Of a DNA stretch of 64,000 nt, positions 36,191 through 45,136 are shown piece by piece; position 1 is the first letter of the stretch, and each line of letters opens with the position of its first letter. Both the position numbers and the translations under genes were made by a program. The stretch comes from Mesorhizobium sp. M3A.F.Ca.ET.080.04.2.1 (GTDB lineage Bacteria > Pseudomonadota > Alphaproteobacteria > Rhizobiales > Rhizobiaceae), in the NCBI RefSeq assembly GCF_003952525.1, contig NZ_CP034451.1:2728001-2792000 (forward strand), in the 5' to 3' direction. Under the pieces are notes generated by a model. It saw nothing but the letters and a program-made list of their open reading frames with translations. It made no database searches and was not told where the DNA came from.

Positions 36191-36299
36191 GCACAATCAA
36201 AAACTTAGAGCGGGTCAGCGATTCTGTGAAAGCTGAACTGCTCTAGTTGCCCCATCCCACCCGCGCCTGCTTCGGACTGGCGTGGCAACGACCGACAAC

Positions 36300-37505
36300 T
36301 CACTGCGCGATCGAAACGCGGACTTCGTAGATGTCGACGGATTTGCCTTGCTTGTCGAAGTCGGAGTTGATGGCGATGGTGCCTGCGGCGCCCGGATGCT
36401 TGTCCGGGAACTGCACGTCGAACAGATATTCGTTGCGCTCGTGGCCGACAGCATAGCGCTTGCGGCCGCAATCGCCGAGTTCGCCGAAATTGCAGTCGAC
36501 CGAAATCTGGGTCTCCTTGCCCTCTTCCGAGCGGGCGATGATGTCGAACATGGCATGCTTGCCGGCGAGCTTTTCCAGCACGCCCTGGCCGACGTCGAAG
36601 GCGATGGCCGAGCCGGAGGCCCCGGAGCGGATGCGCAGGAACTGACCGGTATCGTCCTTCATCACCTCGGCAGCGGCGTCGGACGGGGTGCTGACATGCG
36701 TCGGATCGCTGGGCGAAAACACATTGATCCAGTTCTTGGCCTGGTCCGCCTCGCCCGGCTTCTGCGGCGAGCCGGCTTCGCCGGGCTGCGAGGAGTCTTC
36801 TTCCTCGATGGTCGGAGGCGCTTCCGGCGGGCCGGTGTCGAGCTGCGCGGCCGTCTTGAAGACGCCGGTCTGGATCGCGAAATAGAGGCCGATGCCGGCG
36901 GCGGCCAGCAGCGTCGCGACAACGAAGATCGCCGTCAGCGGCAGGCGCCGGCCCCTGATCCGGCGTTCGTCACGATCCGGCGCCACCTCGGCGCCACCGC
37001 TGCCGACCGGAGCCCCGGGAGAATCATCGAGCGACGGCGCATCCGGCAGTGCCGTTTCATCCGGCATGATGTCGGGCACGACGGGCAGCACGCGCGAGCG
37101 CGGCACGTCCGACGTGTCAGGCTGAACCGGCCCGTCGACCTGGATCGCCGGCGGCGGTGCCGCTTCAGCCGGCGCCTGCCCCGGCGCGTCCACCGGCGGC
37201 GCCGAATCCTGCGGCGACTGATCGACAGCAGGCGTCGCCGCTCCATCTGCGACCGCCAGCGTTATGCTATCCGGCGGCAGCGTTACGTCCGGAACCGCCG
37301 GCAGGAATTCGGATTCGATCTCGGTGATCTTGGCCTGCACCGCCTTGCGGCGGCTGATCGCGGCCTCGACCGTCAGGTTAGGATTGGCCTGCAGCACGCG
37401 ATCCAGCGCCGCAAAGGCCGAGCGGTAGACCCTCTCGCGGAACGCCCGGTCCTCGGCATTGCCTTTTTCGAAGGCGTTGCGGATCGCTTTCTCGATGGCG
37501 TCCAA
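36300..37505 (-). CDS. Single-pass membrane protein with proline-rich linker, function unknown
   Basis: 401 aa, not recognised. From a TTG start at 37505 with AGAGGGA six bases upstream it reads M-DAIEKAIRNAFEKG. Residues 1-70 are helical, 75-185 are Pro/Ala/Asp-rich and probably disordered, and 188-212 form one membrane helix (LPLTAIFVVATLLAAAGIGL). The C-terminal 190 residues should be periplasmic and contain a possible disulfide pair (DCNFGELGDCG). The frame runs open another 63 codons upstream but lacks a convincing start. No obvious operon partner. Membrane layout is supported; function is unknown. Confidence 0.75.
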   Translation of the reverse strand: MDAIEKAIRNAFEKGNAEDRAFRERVYRSAFAALDRVLQANPNLTVEAAISRRKAVQAKITEIESEFLPAVPDVTLPPDSITLAVADGAATPAVDQSPQDSAPPVDAPGQAPAEAAPPPAIQVDGPVQPDTSDVPRSRVLPVVPDIMPDETALPDAPSLDDSPGAPVGSGGAEVAPDRDERRIRGRRLPLTAIFVVATLLAAAGIGLYFAIQTGVFKTAAQLDTGPPEAPPTIEEEDSSQPGEAGSPQKPGEADQAKNWINVFSPSDPTHVSTPSDAAAEVMKDDTGQFLRIRSGASGSAIAFDVGQGVLEKLAGKHAMFDIIARSEEGKETQISVDCNFGELGDCGRKRYAVGHERNEYLFDVQFPDKHPGAAGTIAINSDFDKQGKSVDIYEVRVSIAQ

Positions 37506-37842
37506 GCGAGATCCCTCTGCACGTGCGCTGCCATCCGATGATCGTTGGCCGCAGGCGACCAACCAAGCAACGGACGAGCGGCTGCCTTTGCCAGCGCGTC
37601 CAAAGCCCCATTTCGGCGGTTTTTGCTGGGGAATCAACACCTTTTTATGGATCGGGGCCGGCTGGGATTTGCCGCCGATCACGCGATCAACCACACCAGC
37701 CGATGGGCGGGCGAGAAGACGCGAACCGCATGGCGCAGCCGCGTTCGAGGCGAATTGGCCCGAATTCGCCGCTGAGCATCTTGAATTGGCGGCCGGTTGA
37801 GTCTATCACGCAGCGCATCTTGGAAGCCCAGCGCTTCCCCGG
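37506..37842. other. Intergenic region upstream of the membrane protein and tRNA-Thr
   Basis: 337 bp between divergently oriented units. It must hold promoters for both the minus-strand membrane protein gene and the tRNA. Open frames cross it in several phases, but none has a ribosome site or family features. I see nothing else that I can support. Confidence 0.5.
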
Positions 37843-37918
37843 GCCGCTTTAGCTCAGTTGGTAGAGCACATCATTCGTAATGATGGGGTCGCGTGTTCGA
37901 GTCACGCAAGCGGCACCA
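37843..37918 (+). tRNA. tRNA-Thr (anticodon CGU)
   Basis: Cloverleaf with acceptor arms GCCGCTT / AAGCGGC and a D-arm AGCTCAGTTGGTAGAGC. The anticodon stem-loop CATCA-TTCGTAA-TGATG puts CGT at the anticodon. The T-arm GCGTGTTCGAGTCACGC and an encoded CCA end complete it. It reads ACG threonine codons. Confidence 0.97.
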
Positions 37919-38005
37919 GTTTTCACTTCCGGCCAACACAGGATAACGCCCCTCCCGCCCGATCTGAAGTTCGGTCGTCTGGGCAAGCAACTGGCGTTGC
38001 GGTCC

Positions 38006-38842
38006 CTACCTGGCCAGCCGCTCGGCATGCCACTTCAGATGGTCGCCCATGAAGGTCGACATGAAGTTGTAGGAATGGTCGTAGCCGTCCTGCATGCGCA
38101 ACGTCAGCTCGATGCCTGCCTTGCCGCAAGCCTCTTCCAGCAACCATGGACGCAGACCGTCCTGGAGGAACCCGTCGGCGGTGCCCTGGTCGACCAGGAA
38201 TTCGGCGAAGCGGTAGCCGTCCTCGATGAGCAGCGTGGTATCGTAGGCGCGCCAGTTCTTCTCGTCCCGTCCGAGATATTTCTCGAATGCCGGGCGCGAC
38301 CAGCCTGCGGTGCTGGGCTGCACGATCGGCGCAAAGGCCGAGCAGCTCTTGAACCGTTCCGGATTCTTCAGCGCGATCGTCAGCGCGCCATGCCCACCCA
38401 TCGAATGGCCAAAGATCGACTGGCGCGACATGTCGACCGGAAAATTGGCGGCCAAGAGCGCCGGCAATTCCTCGATGAGGTAGGAGTACATGCGGTAGTT
38501 CTTGGCATAGGGCTCCTGCTTGGCGTCGAGGTAGAAGCCGGCGCCACTGCCGAATTGCCAATTGTCCTTTTCGTCCGCAATGTCAGGTCCGCGCGGGCTG
38601 GTGTCGGGGCAAACGACGACGAGGCCCAGTTCGGCCGCCTGGCGCCGGTACTCGCCCTTGTCCATGACATTGGCGTGCGTGCAGGTCAGGCCCGACAGGT
38701 ACCAGAGGACGGGCAATGGCCCTTCCTTGGCCTGCGGCGGCACAAAAACGGCAAAGGTCATGTCGCAGGCGCAGACCTCGGAGGCGTGGGAATAGACGCC
38801 CTGGATGCCGCCATGCGCTTTGGATGTGGAGATGACCTTCAT
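38006..38842 (-). CDS. fghA: S-formylglutathione hydrolase
   Basis: 278 aa esterase of the alpha/beta-hydrolase fold. It hydrolyses S-formylglutathione to formate and glutathione in formaldehyde detoxification. The nucleophilic Ser is in GHSMGGHGA; the oxyanion-region block LSGLTCTHANVMDK, PDTSPRG and the histidine near DGYDHSYNF are family hallmarks. The start at 38842 follows AAAGGCAG. The formaldehyde dehydrogenase gene is not adjacent; the formate product could feed the formate dehydrogenase encoded at 62269-64000. Confidence 0.95.
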   Translation of the reverse strand: MKVISTSKAHGGIQGVYSHASEVCACDMTFAVFVPPQAKEGPLPVLWYLSGLTCTHANVMDKGEYRRQAAELGLVVVCPDTSPRGPDIADEKDNWQFGSGAGFYLDAKQEPYAKNYRMYSYLIEELPALLAANFPVDMSRQSIFGHSMGGHGALTIALKNPERFKSCSAFAPIVQPSTAGWSRPAFEKYLGRDEKNWRAYDTTLLIEDGYRFAEFLVDQGTADGFLQDGLRPWLLEEACGKAGIELTLRMQDGYDHSYNFMSTFMGDHLKWHAERLAR

Positions 38843-39049
38843 CGGTTCTGCCTTTCGTCGCGGATTTTCGAACCGGCTTAGCTGCCCGACCGGGCACCCG
38901 CAACCTCGGAGCTTGCAAAATCGAAGCCGCCCTGAGGCAAGAAGCGGTTTTGCCGCTTCCAGCATCCTGCAGCAACCGGCGAAAAGCATCGGCCATTGTT
39001 GGGCGCGGCGTTTGGTGGGAGAATCCCGGCATCAGCATGGGAGGTCAAA

Positions 39050-39238
39050 ATGCCCTACAGTTTCAAGACCGGTGACGTCGTCAGGCTGAAATCCGGGGGC
39101 CCGCAAATGACGATCAGCGACGGCGCCGCCTCGGGCACTTATCTTTGCCACTGGTTCAACCGCGAGGGCGACGTCTGGACACCGCAGCATGCCGGCTTCA
39201 AGCCGGACCAACTGGTGGTCGTGGACACGCCGAAATAG
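39050..39238 (+). CDS. DUF2158 (YodC-like) small protein
   Basis: 62 aa. KTGDVVRLKSGGPQMTI at the N-terminus and CHWFN ... GFKPDQLVVV later match the DUF2158 family, a small beta-barrel-like protein of unknown function. GGGAGG lies six bases upstream of the ATG. Alone in its orientation. Confidence 0.88.
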   Translation: MPYSFKTGDVVRLKSGGPQMTISDGAASGTYLCHWFNREGDVWTPQHAGFKPDQLVVVDTPK

Positions 39239-39330
39239 CTTCGCGGTCAGTCGTGGATCACTCTGGTCGGGCGTGGTGCCGTCGCTCGGGAAGAATGTCG
39301 GGTTTGACCGCTCGATGCGTGCGCGAAGAA

Positions 39331-39381
39331 ACGCCCGCGCCGTTTCCGGAGCGGGCGTCCAAGGCGATCCTTTGAAGGATC
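39331..39381. terminator. Stem-loops between convergent small genes
   Basis: ACGCCCGC (39331-39338) pairs with GCGGGCGT (39351-39358), followed by GATCCTT-TG-AAGGATC (39366-39381). They lie between the convergent DUF2158 and small secreted protein genes and probably end one or both transcripts. No long T-tract is present. Confidence 0.45.
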
Positions 39382-39388
39382 ACCAGTT

Positions 39389-39646
39389 TCAATGACCCGG
39401 GTGCCAGCGGTGATGGTACCAGAAGCCGGGGTGCCAATGGCGCCTCGGCCGGATCAACATGCGGTGGTTCGGCACGCAATTGCCCCAGCGGTTCATGTGC
39501 CAGCCGGGACCGCATCGCCAGCCGACGCTTTCGATCGGCAGCGGAGCGGCGCTTGGCTTTGCCATGGGCATTGCCTGCGAGCCGACGCTGGACAGCATCA
39601 AGGTGCCTGCGGCGACGGCAAGGGGCAGAATATATCTGGTGAGCAT
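39389..39646 (-). CDS. Small secreted GCG_CRPN-type protein
   Basis: 85 aa. Signal peptide (LPLAVAAGTLMLSSVGSQA) followed by a short His/Trp/Arg-rich mature part. The motif RCGPGWHMNRWGNCVPN, with two cysteines, is typical of the GCG_CRPN small-protein family of alphaproteobacteria. The tail (RRHWHPGFWYHHRWHPGH) is very His/Trp-rich, so metal binding is possible. Function unknown. Confidence 0.82.
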   Translation of the reverse strand: MLTRYILPLAVAAGTLMLSSVGSQAMPMAKPSAAPLPIESVGWRCGPGWHMNRWGNCVPNHRMLIRPRRHWHPGFWYHHRWHPGH

Positions 39647-39882
39647 GAGTAGGATTCTCCGTGGTCACCCCCGCGACCAGATAGCACGTGGCCGGCTGAA
39701 TGCGGGGTGAACGGCGCGATCACATATCCGTCAGTGGATCGTGACGTCCTCAACCCCGCGATCGTTTCAGCGAGCCATCGAGCCTATCGCCTCTCTCGCC
39801 ATCCGGCGTCGCGTCGCAGGCGGCGGGCCGTTCTGTGACGCGCTCATATTGGGAGAGCACGCGATCGCGCCTGACCTTGGCC

Positions 39883-40707
39883 TCAGGCCGCCTTCTTCGC
39901 CAGTCTCGCTTTGATCGAGGCGATGTCGGCGCGCGGCGTGGCGGCAAACAGCGTCTTGGTGTAGCCGTGCTGCGGGTTGGAGAAGACCTCCTCGCGCGGG
40001 CCGTATTCGACCGCTTCGCCGAAATACATGACCATCACGTCGTCGGCGATGTAGCGCACCACCGAAAGATCGTGGCTGATGAAGACATAGGTCAGTTGGA
40101 ATTCGTCCTGCAGGTCGGCGAGCAGGTTGAGCACCTGCGCCTGCACCGAGAGGTCGAGCGCCGAGACCGGCTCGTCCAGCACCAAGAGGCTCGGGTTCAG
40201 CATCAGCGCGCGGGCAATGGCGATGCGCTGGCGCTGGCCGCCCGAGAACATATGCGGATAGCGGTTGTAGTGCTCGGGTCCGAGGCCGACCTTCTTCAGC
40301 ATCTTCATGGCGAGGTCGCGCCGTTCCTCGGCCGGCTTGTCGGTATTGATGAGCAGAGGCTCGCCGAGCACGTCGCCGATCTTCTGGCGCGGGTTGAGCG
40401 AACCATACGGGTTCTGGAACACGATCTGCACCTTGCGGCGCATCTCCTTGCTCAGGCCGTCCCTTGCGATGTCGACCTTGTTGCCGTCGATGTAGAGCTC
40501 GCCGGACGTCGCCGGATCGATCAGCGTGATGATGCGAGCGAGGGTGGACTTGCCGCAGCCGCTTTCGCCGACGATGGCCAGCGTCTTGCCTTTCTCGACG
40601 CTGAAGGTGACTCCCTTCACAGCGTGCACGGTGCGCGCGGGGCGGAACAGCCCGCCTCCGACATGGTAGTCGCGCACGATGTTCTTGCCTTCGACGACCT
40701 TGGTCAT
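39883..40707 (-). CDS. dppF: Dipeptide ABC importer ATPase (DppF-like)
   Basis: 274 aa. Walker A is GESGCGKST, signature FSGGQRQRI and Walker B LLVLDEPVSALD. The C-terminal segment (YTKTLFAATP) is short. Begins 13 bp after dppD and is last in the second Dpp operon. The start at 40707 gives MTKVVEGKNIVRDYHVGGG; an upstream open stretch belongs to the previous gene's other frame. Confidence 0.93.
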   Translation of the reverse strand: MTKVVEGKNIVRDYHVGGGLFRPARTVHAVKGVTFSVEKGKTLAIVGESGCGKSTLARIITLIDPATSGELYIDGNKVDIARDGLSKEMRRKVQIVFQNPYGSLNPRQKIGDVLGEPLLINTDKPAEERRDLAMKMLKKVGLGPEHYNRYPHMFSGGQRQRIAIARALMLNPSLLVLDEPVSALDLSVQAQVLNLLADLQDEFQLTYVFISHDLSVVRYIADDVMVMYFGEAVEYGPREEVFSNPQHGYTKTLFAATPRADIASIKARLAKKAA

Positions 40708-40720
40708 GCGCTGGCTCCAG

Positions 40721-41572
40721 TCATGCCCTGGCTTCCGAGGGCGCCGGCTCGAACAGCATGTCGGAGACGGTCGGCAGCCGGTCGCCGACGGCGTTCTCAG
40801 GCAGCGCCGAAAGCAGCGCGCGCGTGTAGTTGCTCTTCGGCGATTCAAAGAGCGACAGCACGTCGGCCTCCTCCATCTTGCGGCCCTTGTACTGGACGAT
40901 GACACGGTCGGCGGTTTCGGCGACAACGCCCATATTGTGGGTGATCATGATCAGGCCCATGCCGTACTTGGCCTGCAGCGAGACCAGCAGATCGAGGATC
41001 TGCTTCTGGATGGTGACGTCGAGCGCCGTCGTCGGCTCGTCGGCGATCAGCAGCTTCGGATTGCAGGCGATCGCCATCGCGATCATCACGCGCTGGCACT
41101 GGCCGCCCGACATCTGGTGCGGGAAGGAGTTGAGCCGCTCGGCCGGCTCGGGAATGCCGACCTGCTTCAGGAGCTCGATGGCCCGCGCCCGGCGTTGCGC
41201 GCGATCCATGCCGAGATGGAAGCGCAGCACCTCCTCTATCTGGAAGCCGACGGTGAAGCAGGGATTGAGGCTGGCGATCGGCTCCTGGAAGATCATCGCG
41301 ATATCCTTGCCGATGATCTTGCGGCGGTCGGCCGGACTGATCTTGAGGAGATCGCGGCCGTTGAAGCTCATGCGGTCGGCGGTGACGGTGGCCGTCCACG
41401 GAAGCAGGCCCATCACGGCCAGCATCGACACCGATTTGCCGGAGCCGGATTCGCCGACGATGGCAAGCACCTCGCGCTCGTCGACATGGAGCGACACGCC
41501 GTCGACGGCGCGGAACGGACCGGACGCGGTCTGGAACTCGACGACGAGATTCTGGATGTCGAGCAGCGCCAT
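40721..41572 (-). CDS. dppD: Dipeptide ABC importer ATPase (DppD-like)
   Basis: 283 aa. Walker A is GESGSGKSVS, signature MSGGQCQRV and Walker [13 protein letters not shown]. The start overlaps the dppC stop (TGATG). Partner of DppF. Confidence 0.93.
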   Translation of the reverse strand: MALLDIQNLVVEFQTASGPFRAVDGVSLHVDEREVLAIVGESGSGKSVSMLAVMGLLPWTATVTADRMSFNGRDLLKISPADRRKIIGKDIAMIFQEPIASLNPCFTVGFQIEEVLRFHLGMDRAQRRARAIELLKQVGIPEPAERLNSFPHQMSGGQCQRVMIAMAIACNPKLLIADEPTTALDVTIQKQILDLLVSLQAKYGMGLIMITHNMGVVAETADRVIVQYKGRKMEEADVLSLFESPKSNYTRALLSALPENAVGDRLPTVSDMLFEPAPSEARA

Positions 41573-42483
41573 CACGACCTCCTGAGCTTCGGATCGAGCG
41601 CATCGCGCAGACCGTCGCCGATCAGGTTGATGGCAAGCACGGTGATGAGGATCGCCAGGCCCGGGAAGGTCACCACCCACCAGGCGCGCAGGATGAACTC
41701 GCGCGCGGAGGCGAGCATCGTGCCCCATTCCGGCGTCGGCGGCTGCGCGCCGAGGCCGAGGAAGCCGAGAGCGGCGGCTTCGAGGATGGCGTTGGAGAAG
41801 GACAGCGTGCCCTGAACGATCAATGGCGCCAGGCAGTTGGGCAGGATCGTCGCCAGCATCAGGCGCAGATGGCCGGCGCCGGCCACCTTAGCCGCCACGA
41901 CGTATTCGCGACTCTTCTCGGCCATGACGGCAGCGCGCACCAGGCGGGCGAAATGCGGCTGCAGCACCAGCGCGATCGCCAGCATCGCATTGAACAGGCC
42001 CGGACCAAGGATGGTGACCAGCACCAGCGCCAGAAGCAGCGACGGGAAGGCGAGGATGAGATCCATGACGCGCATGATCGCGACATCGACCCAGCCGCGG
42101 AAATAGCCGGCGAGCAGGCCGAGCGTGATGCCGCCGACCAGGGCCAGCGTGACGACGACGGCGCCGATCAGCAGCGAGAAGCGGGCGCCATAGAGCAGGC
42201 GCGAGAGGATGTCGCGGCCGACCGGGTCGGTGCCGAGGATATATTGCGAGCTGCCGCCGGTCTGCCATGCCGGAGGCCTGAGGAACGCCGTCTTGTCCTG
42301 GACGTCAGGCGCATAGGGCGCAAGCAGCGGCGCAAACAGCGCCGCCAGCACCAGCAGGATGAACACCAGCAGGCCGATCACGGCGCCGCGGTTGACGGAG
42401 AAGTAATGCCAGAAGGTCCTGAGGCCGGTGAGGCGATCCGGACTGCCGGCGGCCATTGGGGCGATTTCGGTCGACTGGCTCAT
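41572..42483 (-). CDS. dppC: Dipeptide ABC importer permease (DppC-like)
   Basis: 303 aa. OppC-type N-terminus, then six membrane helices; conserved YILGTDPVGRDILSRLLYG and FLGLGAQPPTPEWG blocks. The EAA loop is AAKVAGAGHLRLMLATILP. Overlaps dppB and dppD by TGATG at both ends. Confidence 0.94.
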   Translation of the reverse strand: MSQSTEIAPMAAGSPDRLTGLRTFWHYFSVNRGAVIGLLVFILLVLAALFAPLLAPYAPDVQDKTAFLRPPAWQTGGSSQYILGTDPVGRDILSRLLYGARFSLLIGAVVVTLALVGGITLGLLAGYFRGWVDVAIMRVMDLILAFPSLLLALVLVTILGPGLFNAMLAIALVLQPHFARLVRAAVMAEKSREYVVAAKVAGAGHLRLMLATILPNCLAPLIVQGTLSFSNAILEAAALGFLGLGAQPPTPEWGTMLASAREFILRAWWVVTFPGLAILITVLAINLIGDGLRDALDPKLRRS

Positions 42484-43490
42484 CACGCTGCCCGTATGCG
42501 CGGATTGATGACGGCGTAGAGCACGTCGACGATGAGGTTCACGGCCATGACGATGAGCGCGATCAGAAGCAGACCCGACTGTACGACGACATAGTCGCGC
42601 TTGAAGATGGAATCGACCATCCACTTGCCGATGCCCGGCCAGGCGAAGATGGTTTCGGTGAGGATGGCTCCGGCCAGCAGCGTGCCGACCTGCAGGCCGA
42701 TGGTGGTGACCACCGGGATCAGCGCGTTGCGCAAAGCGTGCACGCCGACGACGCGGGCCGCCGATAGCCCCTTGGCGCGCGCGGTGCGGACATAGTCCTC
42801 GCCCAGCACCTCGAGCATGGCCGAGCGCGTCTGGCGCGCGATGACCGCCAGCGGAATGGTGCCGAGCACGATCGCCGGCAGCACGAGATGACTGAGCGCC
42901 GAGCGCAAGGCGTCCCATTTGCCGTAGATGATGCTGTCGATGGTCATGAAGCCGGTAATCGGCTTGAGGAAGAACTGCAGACCCATGCGGCCGGACACCG
43001 GCGTCCAGCCGAGATAACCGGAAAAGAAGATGATGAGCAGCAGGCCCCACCAGAAGATCGGCATGGAATAGCCGACCAGCGCAGTGCCCATCAGCGACTG
43101 ATCGAACCATGAGCCGCGCTTGACGGCGGCGAAGATGCCGGCGGGGATGCCGAGCACCATGGCGAAGATCATGGCGAAGAAGGACAGTTCCAGCGTTGCC
43201 GGGAAGAGTGTCTTGAACTCCTCGATGACCGGACGCTTGGACGAGATCGAGACACCGAAATCGCCGGTGGCGACTTCCCCGACATAGCGCGCATATTGCT
43301 CCCAGATCGGCAGGTTGTAGCCGAACTGTTCCTTGAGCTGCTCGTAACGGGCGGGACTGACGCCATGCTCACCGGCCATGGCGAGGATCGGATCGCCGGG
43401 CAGCAGCCGGACGAAGGCGAAGGCGCAGATGGTGATGCCGACCAGCGTCGGGATCAGGAGCGCGATCTTATTGAGGAGATATCGGATCAT
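42483..43490 (-). CDS. dppB: Dipeptide ABC importer permease (DppB-like)
   Basis: 335 aa, the normal DppB length. N-terminus MIRYLLNKIALLIPTLVG, periplasmic LLPGDPILAMAGEHG segment and EAA loop ARAKGLSAARVVGVHALRN. It starts 47 bp after dppA, with a strong stem-loop between them. Confidence 0.95.
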   Translation of the reverse strand: MIRYLLNKIALLIPTLVGITICAFAFVRLLPGDPILAMAGEHGVSPARYEQLKEQFGYNLPIWEQYARYVGEVATGDFGVSISSKRPVIEEFKTLFPATLELSFFAMIFAMVLGIPAGIFAAVKRGSWFDQSLMGTALVGYSMPIFWWGLLLIIFFSGYLGWTPVSGRMGLQFFLKPITGFMTIDSIIYGKWDALRSALSHLVLPAIVLGTIPLAVIARQTRSAMLEVLGEDYVRTARAKGLSAARVVGVHALRNALIPVVTTIGLQVGTLLAGAILTETIFAWPGIGKWMVDSIFKRDYVVVQSGLLLIALIVMAVNLIVDVLYAVINPRIRAA

Positions 43491-43501
43491 CTTGAAAAAG
43501 G

Positions 43502-43525
43502 GGGCGGCGCCATTCCGCGCCGCCC
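43502..43525 (-). promoter_or_regulatory. Stem-loop between dppA and dppB
   Basis: GGGCGGCGC / GCGCCGCCC form a 9-bp GC-only stem with a 6-base loop, 12 bp after the dppA stop, without a T-tract. In such operons a stem here usually protects the abundant binding-protein mRNA from decay or partially ends transcription. Confidence 0.65.
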
Positions 43526-43537
43526 GCCCTAGAGGTT

Positions 43538-45136
43538 CTATTCGGCCTTGTCGACGCCGTCGAAGCGATGGATGCCGAGCGGGTCCATCATGAAGCCGCT
43601 GACGTTCTTGCGCACGACCGCATAGACCTGGCTGTGCGCCAGCAGGAAGGCCGGAGCCTGCTTCTGGAAGATGACCTGCGCCTGCTCGTAGAGCTTGGTG
43701 CGCTCGGCTTGATCGCTGGTCTTCTTGGCCTTCTGGATCAGATCTTCGAAGTCCTTGTCGCACCAGCTGGAGTAGTTCGAGACGCCGATGGCGGAGCAGG
43801 CAAACAGGGTGGCGAAGAAGTTGTCCGGATCGCCATTGTCACCGGTCCAGCCGATCTGGAAGGCGCCGGGGCGCTCCTTCTTCTTGCCTTCCTCGCGGTA
43901 CTTCGTCCACTCGTAGTTGACGATCTCGGCCTTGACGCCGACCTTGGCCCAGTCGGCCTGGATCAGTTCGGCGGCGCGCTGGAAGTTCGGGTTGTACGGA
44001 CGAACGCGGTCGGATGCCCAGAGCTGGATTTCCTTCAGCCCGGCATCGGCCAGCACCTTCTTGGCAGCATCCGGATCGTAGGAATCGAACTTCACGTCCT
44101 TGTTCCACGACCACATGGTCGGCGGGATCAGGTTCTGGGCCGGCGTCGCGCCGGCGTCCTGGAACAGCGACTTGATCAGCGCTTCCCGGTCGATGGCCTG
44201 GTTGAGCGCATGACGCACCTCGGGCTTGTCGAGCGGCGGGATGGTCGTGTTGTAGCTCATATAGCCGATGTTCAGACCGGCCTGGTCCATCAGGGTCACG
44301 TCCTGGTTGGCCTTGATCGTGGCGATATCGGCCGGGTTCGGATAGGGCGCCACATCGCATTCGCCGGCCAGCACCTTCTGGATGCGGGCGGTGGCGTCAG
44401 GCGTGATGGCGAAGACGAGGTCGTCGATCTTCTCCTTGCCCTTGAAGTAGTCGGGGTTCGCCGCATAGCGGATGACCGAATCCAGCTGATAGTCGACGAA
44501 TTGGAACGGGCCGGTGCCGATCGGCTTGGTCGAGAAGTCGGCCATCTTGCCGTCCTTCTGGAGCTGGTCCGCATATTCCTTCGATACGATCGAGGCGAAG
44601 TCCATGCCGAGATTGGCCAGCATCGGCGCATTCGGCTCGGTCAGCGTCAGCTTGACGGTCAGGTCGTCGACCTTCTCCCACTTGGCGACGTATTTCGGCA
44701 TGTCCATGCCGGTGTAGTAGTCCCAGGTCAGGTTCGGCAGATACTTGTCGCCATTCCAGGGATTTTCCTTGTTGAACTGGCGATCGAAGGAGAAGACCAC
44801 GTCATCGGCATTGAGGTCGCGCGTCGGCTTGAAATAGTCGGTGGTCTGGAACTTCACGCCCTTGCGCAGATGGAAGGTGTAGACCAGGCCGTCGTCCGAG
44901 ATTTCCCATTTTTCGGCCAGGCCGGGCTCGATCTCGGTGCCGCCATGCTTGAACTCGACCAGGCGCGAATAGACGGTACGCGACGAGGCATCGAAATCGT
45001 TGCCGCCGGTCGTGGTACCCGGATCGAAGTTGGCCGGCGACGCTTCCGAGCAATAGACAAGCGTCTTTGCATTGGCCATCCCGCCAAGGACGCTTGCAGC
45101 CAGCAACGCGGCTGCAAAAGCCATTGTCTTTTTCAT
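43538..45136 (-). CDS. dppA: Dipeptide ABC importer periplasmic binding protein (DppA-like)
   Basis: 532 aa family 5 binding protein. Sec signal peptide MKKTMAFAAALLAASVLGG ... NAKA. The mature N-terminus KTLVYCSEASPANFDPGTTT and the C-terminal QIGWTGDNGDPDNFFATL block (with CSAIGVSNYSSWC forming the likely disulfide) are characteristic of DppA rather than OppA. First gene of the operon; a minus-strand terminator-like hairpin lies about 140 bp upstream. Confidence 0.95.
   Translation of the reverse strand: MKKTMAFAAALLAASVLGGMANAKTLVYCSEASPANFDPGTTTGGNDFDASSRTVYSRLVEFKHGGTEIEPGLAEKWEISDDGLVYTFHLRKGVKFQTTDYFKPTRDLNADDVVFSFDRQFNKENPWNGDKYLPNLTWDYYTGMDMPKYVAKWEKVDDLTVKLTLTEPNAPMLANLGMDFASIVSKEYADQLQKDGKMADFSTKPIGTGPFQFVDYQLDSVIRYAANPDYFKGKEKIDDLVFAITPDATARIQKVLAGECDVAPYPNPADIATIKANQDVTLMDQAGLNIGYMSYNTTIPPLDKPEVRHALNQAIDREALIKSLFQDAGATPAQNLIPPTMWSWNKDVKFDSYDPDAAKKVLADAGLKEIQLWASDRVRPYNPNFQRAAELIQADWAKVGVKAEIVNYEWTKYREEGKKKERPGAFQIGWTGDNGDPDNFFATLFACSAIGVSNYSSWCDKDFEDLIQKAKKTSDQAERTKLYEQAQVIFQKQAPAFLLAHSQVYAVVRKNVSGFMMDPLGIHRFDGVDKAE

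Noticed and set aside
37843..37918. tRNA-Thr as an integration site for a mobile island
   Set aside because: No integrase, no attachment-site duplication of the tRNA 3' end and no foreign composition in the flanks were seen.
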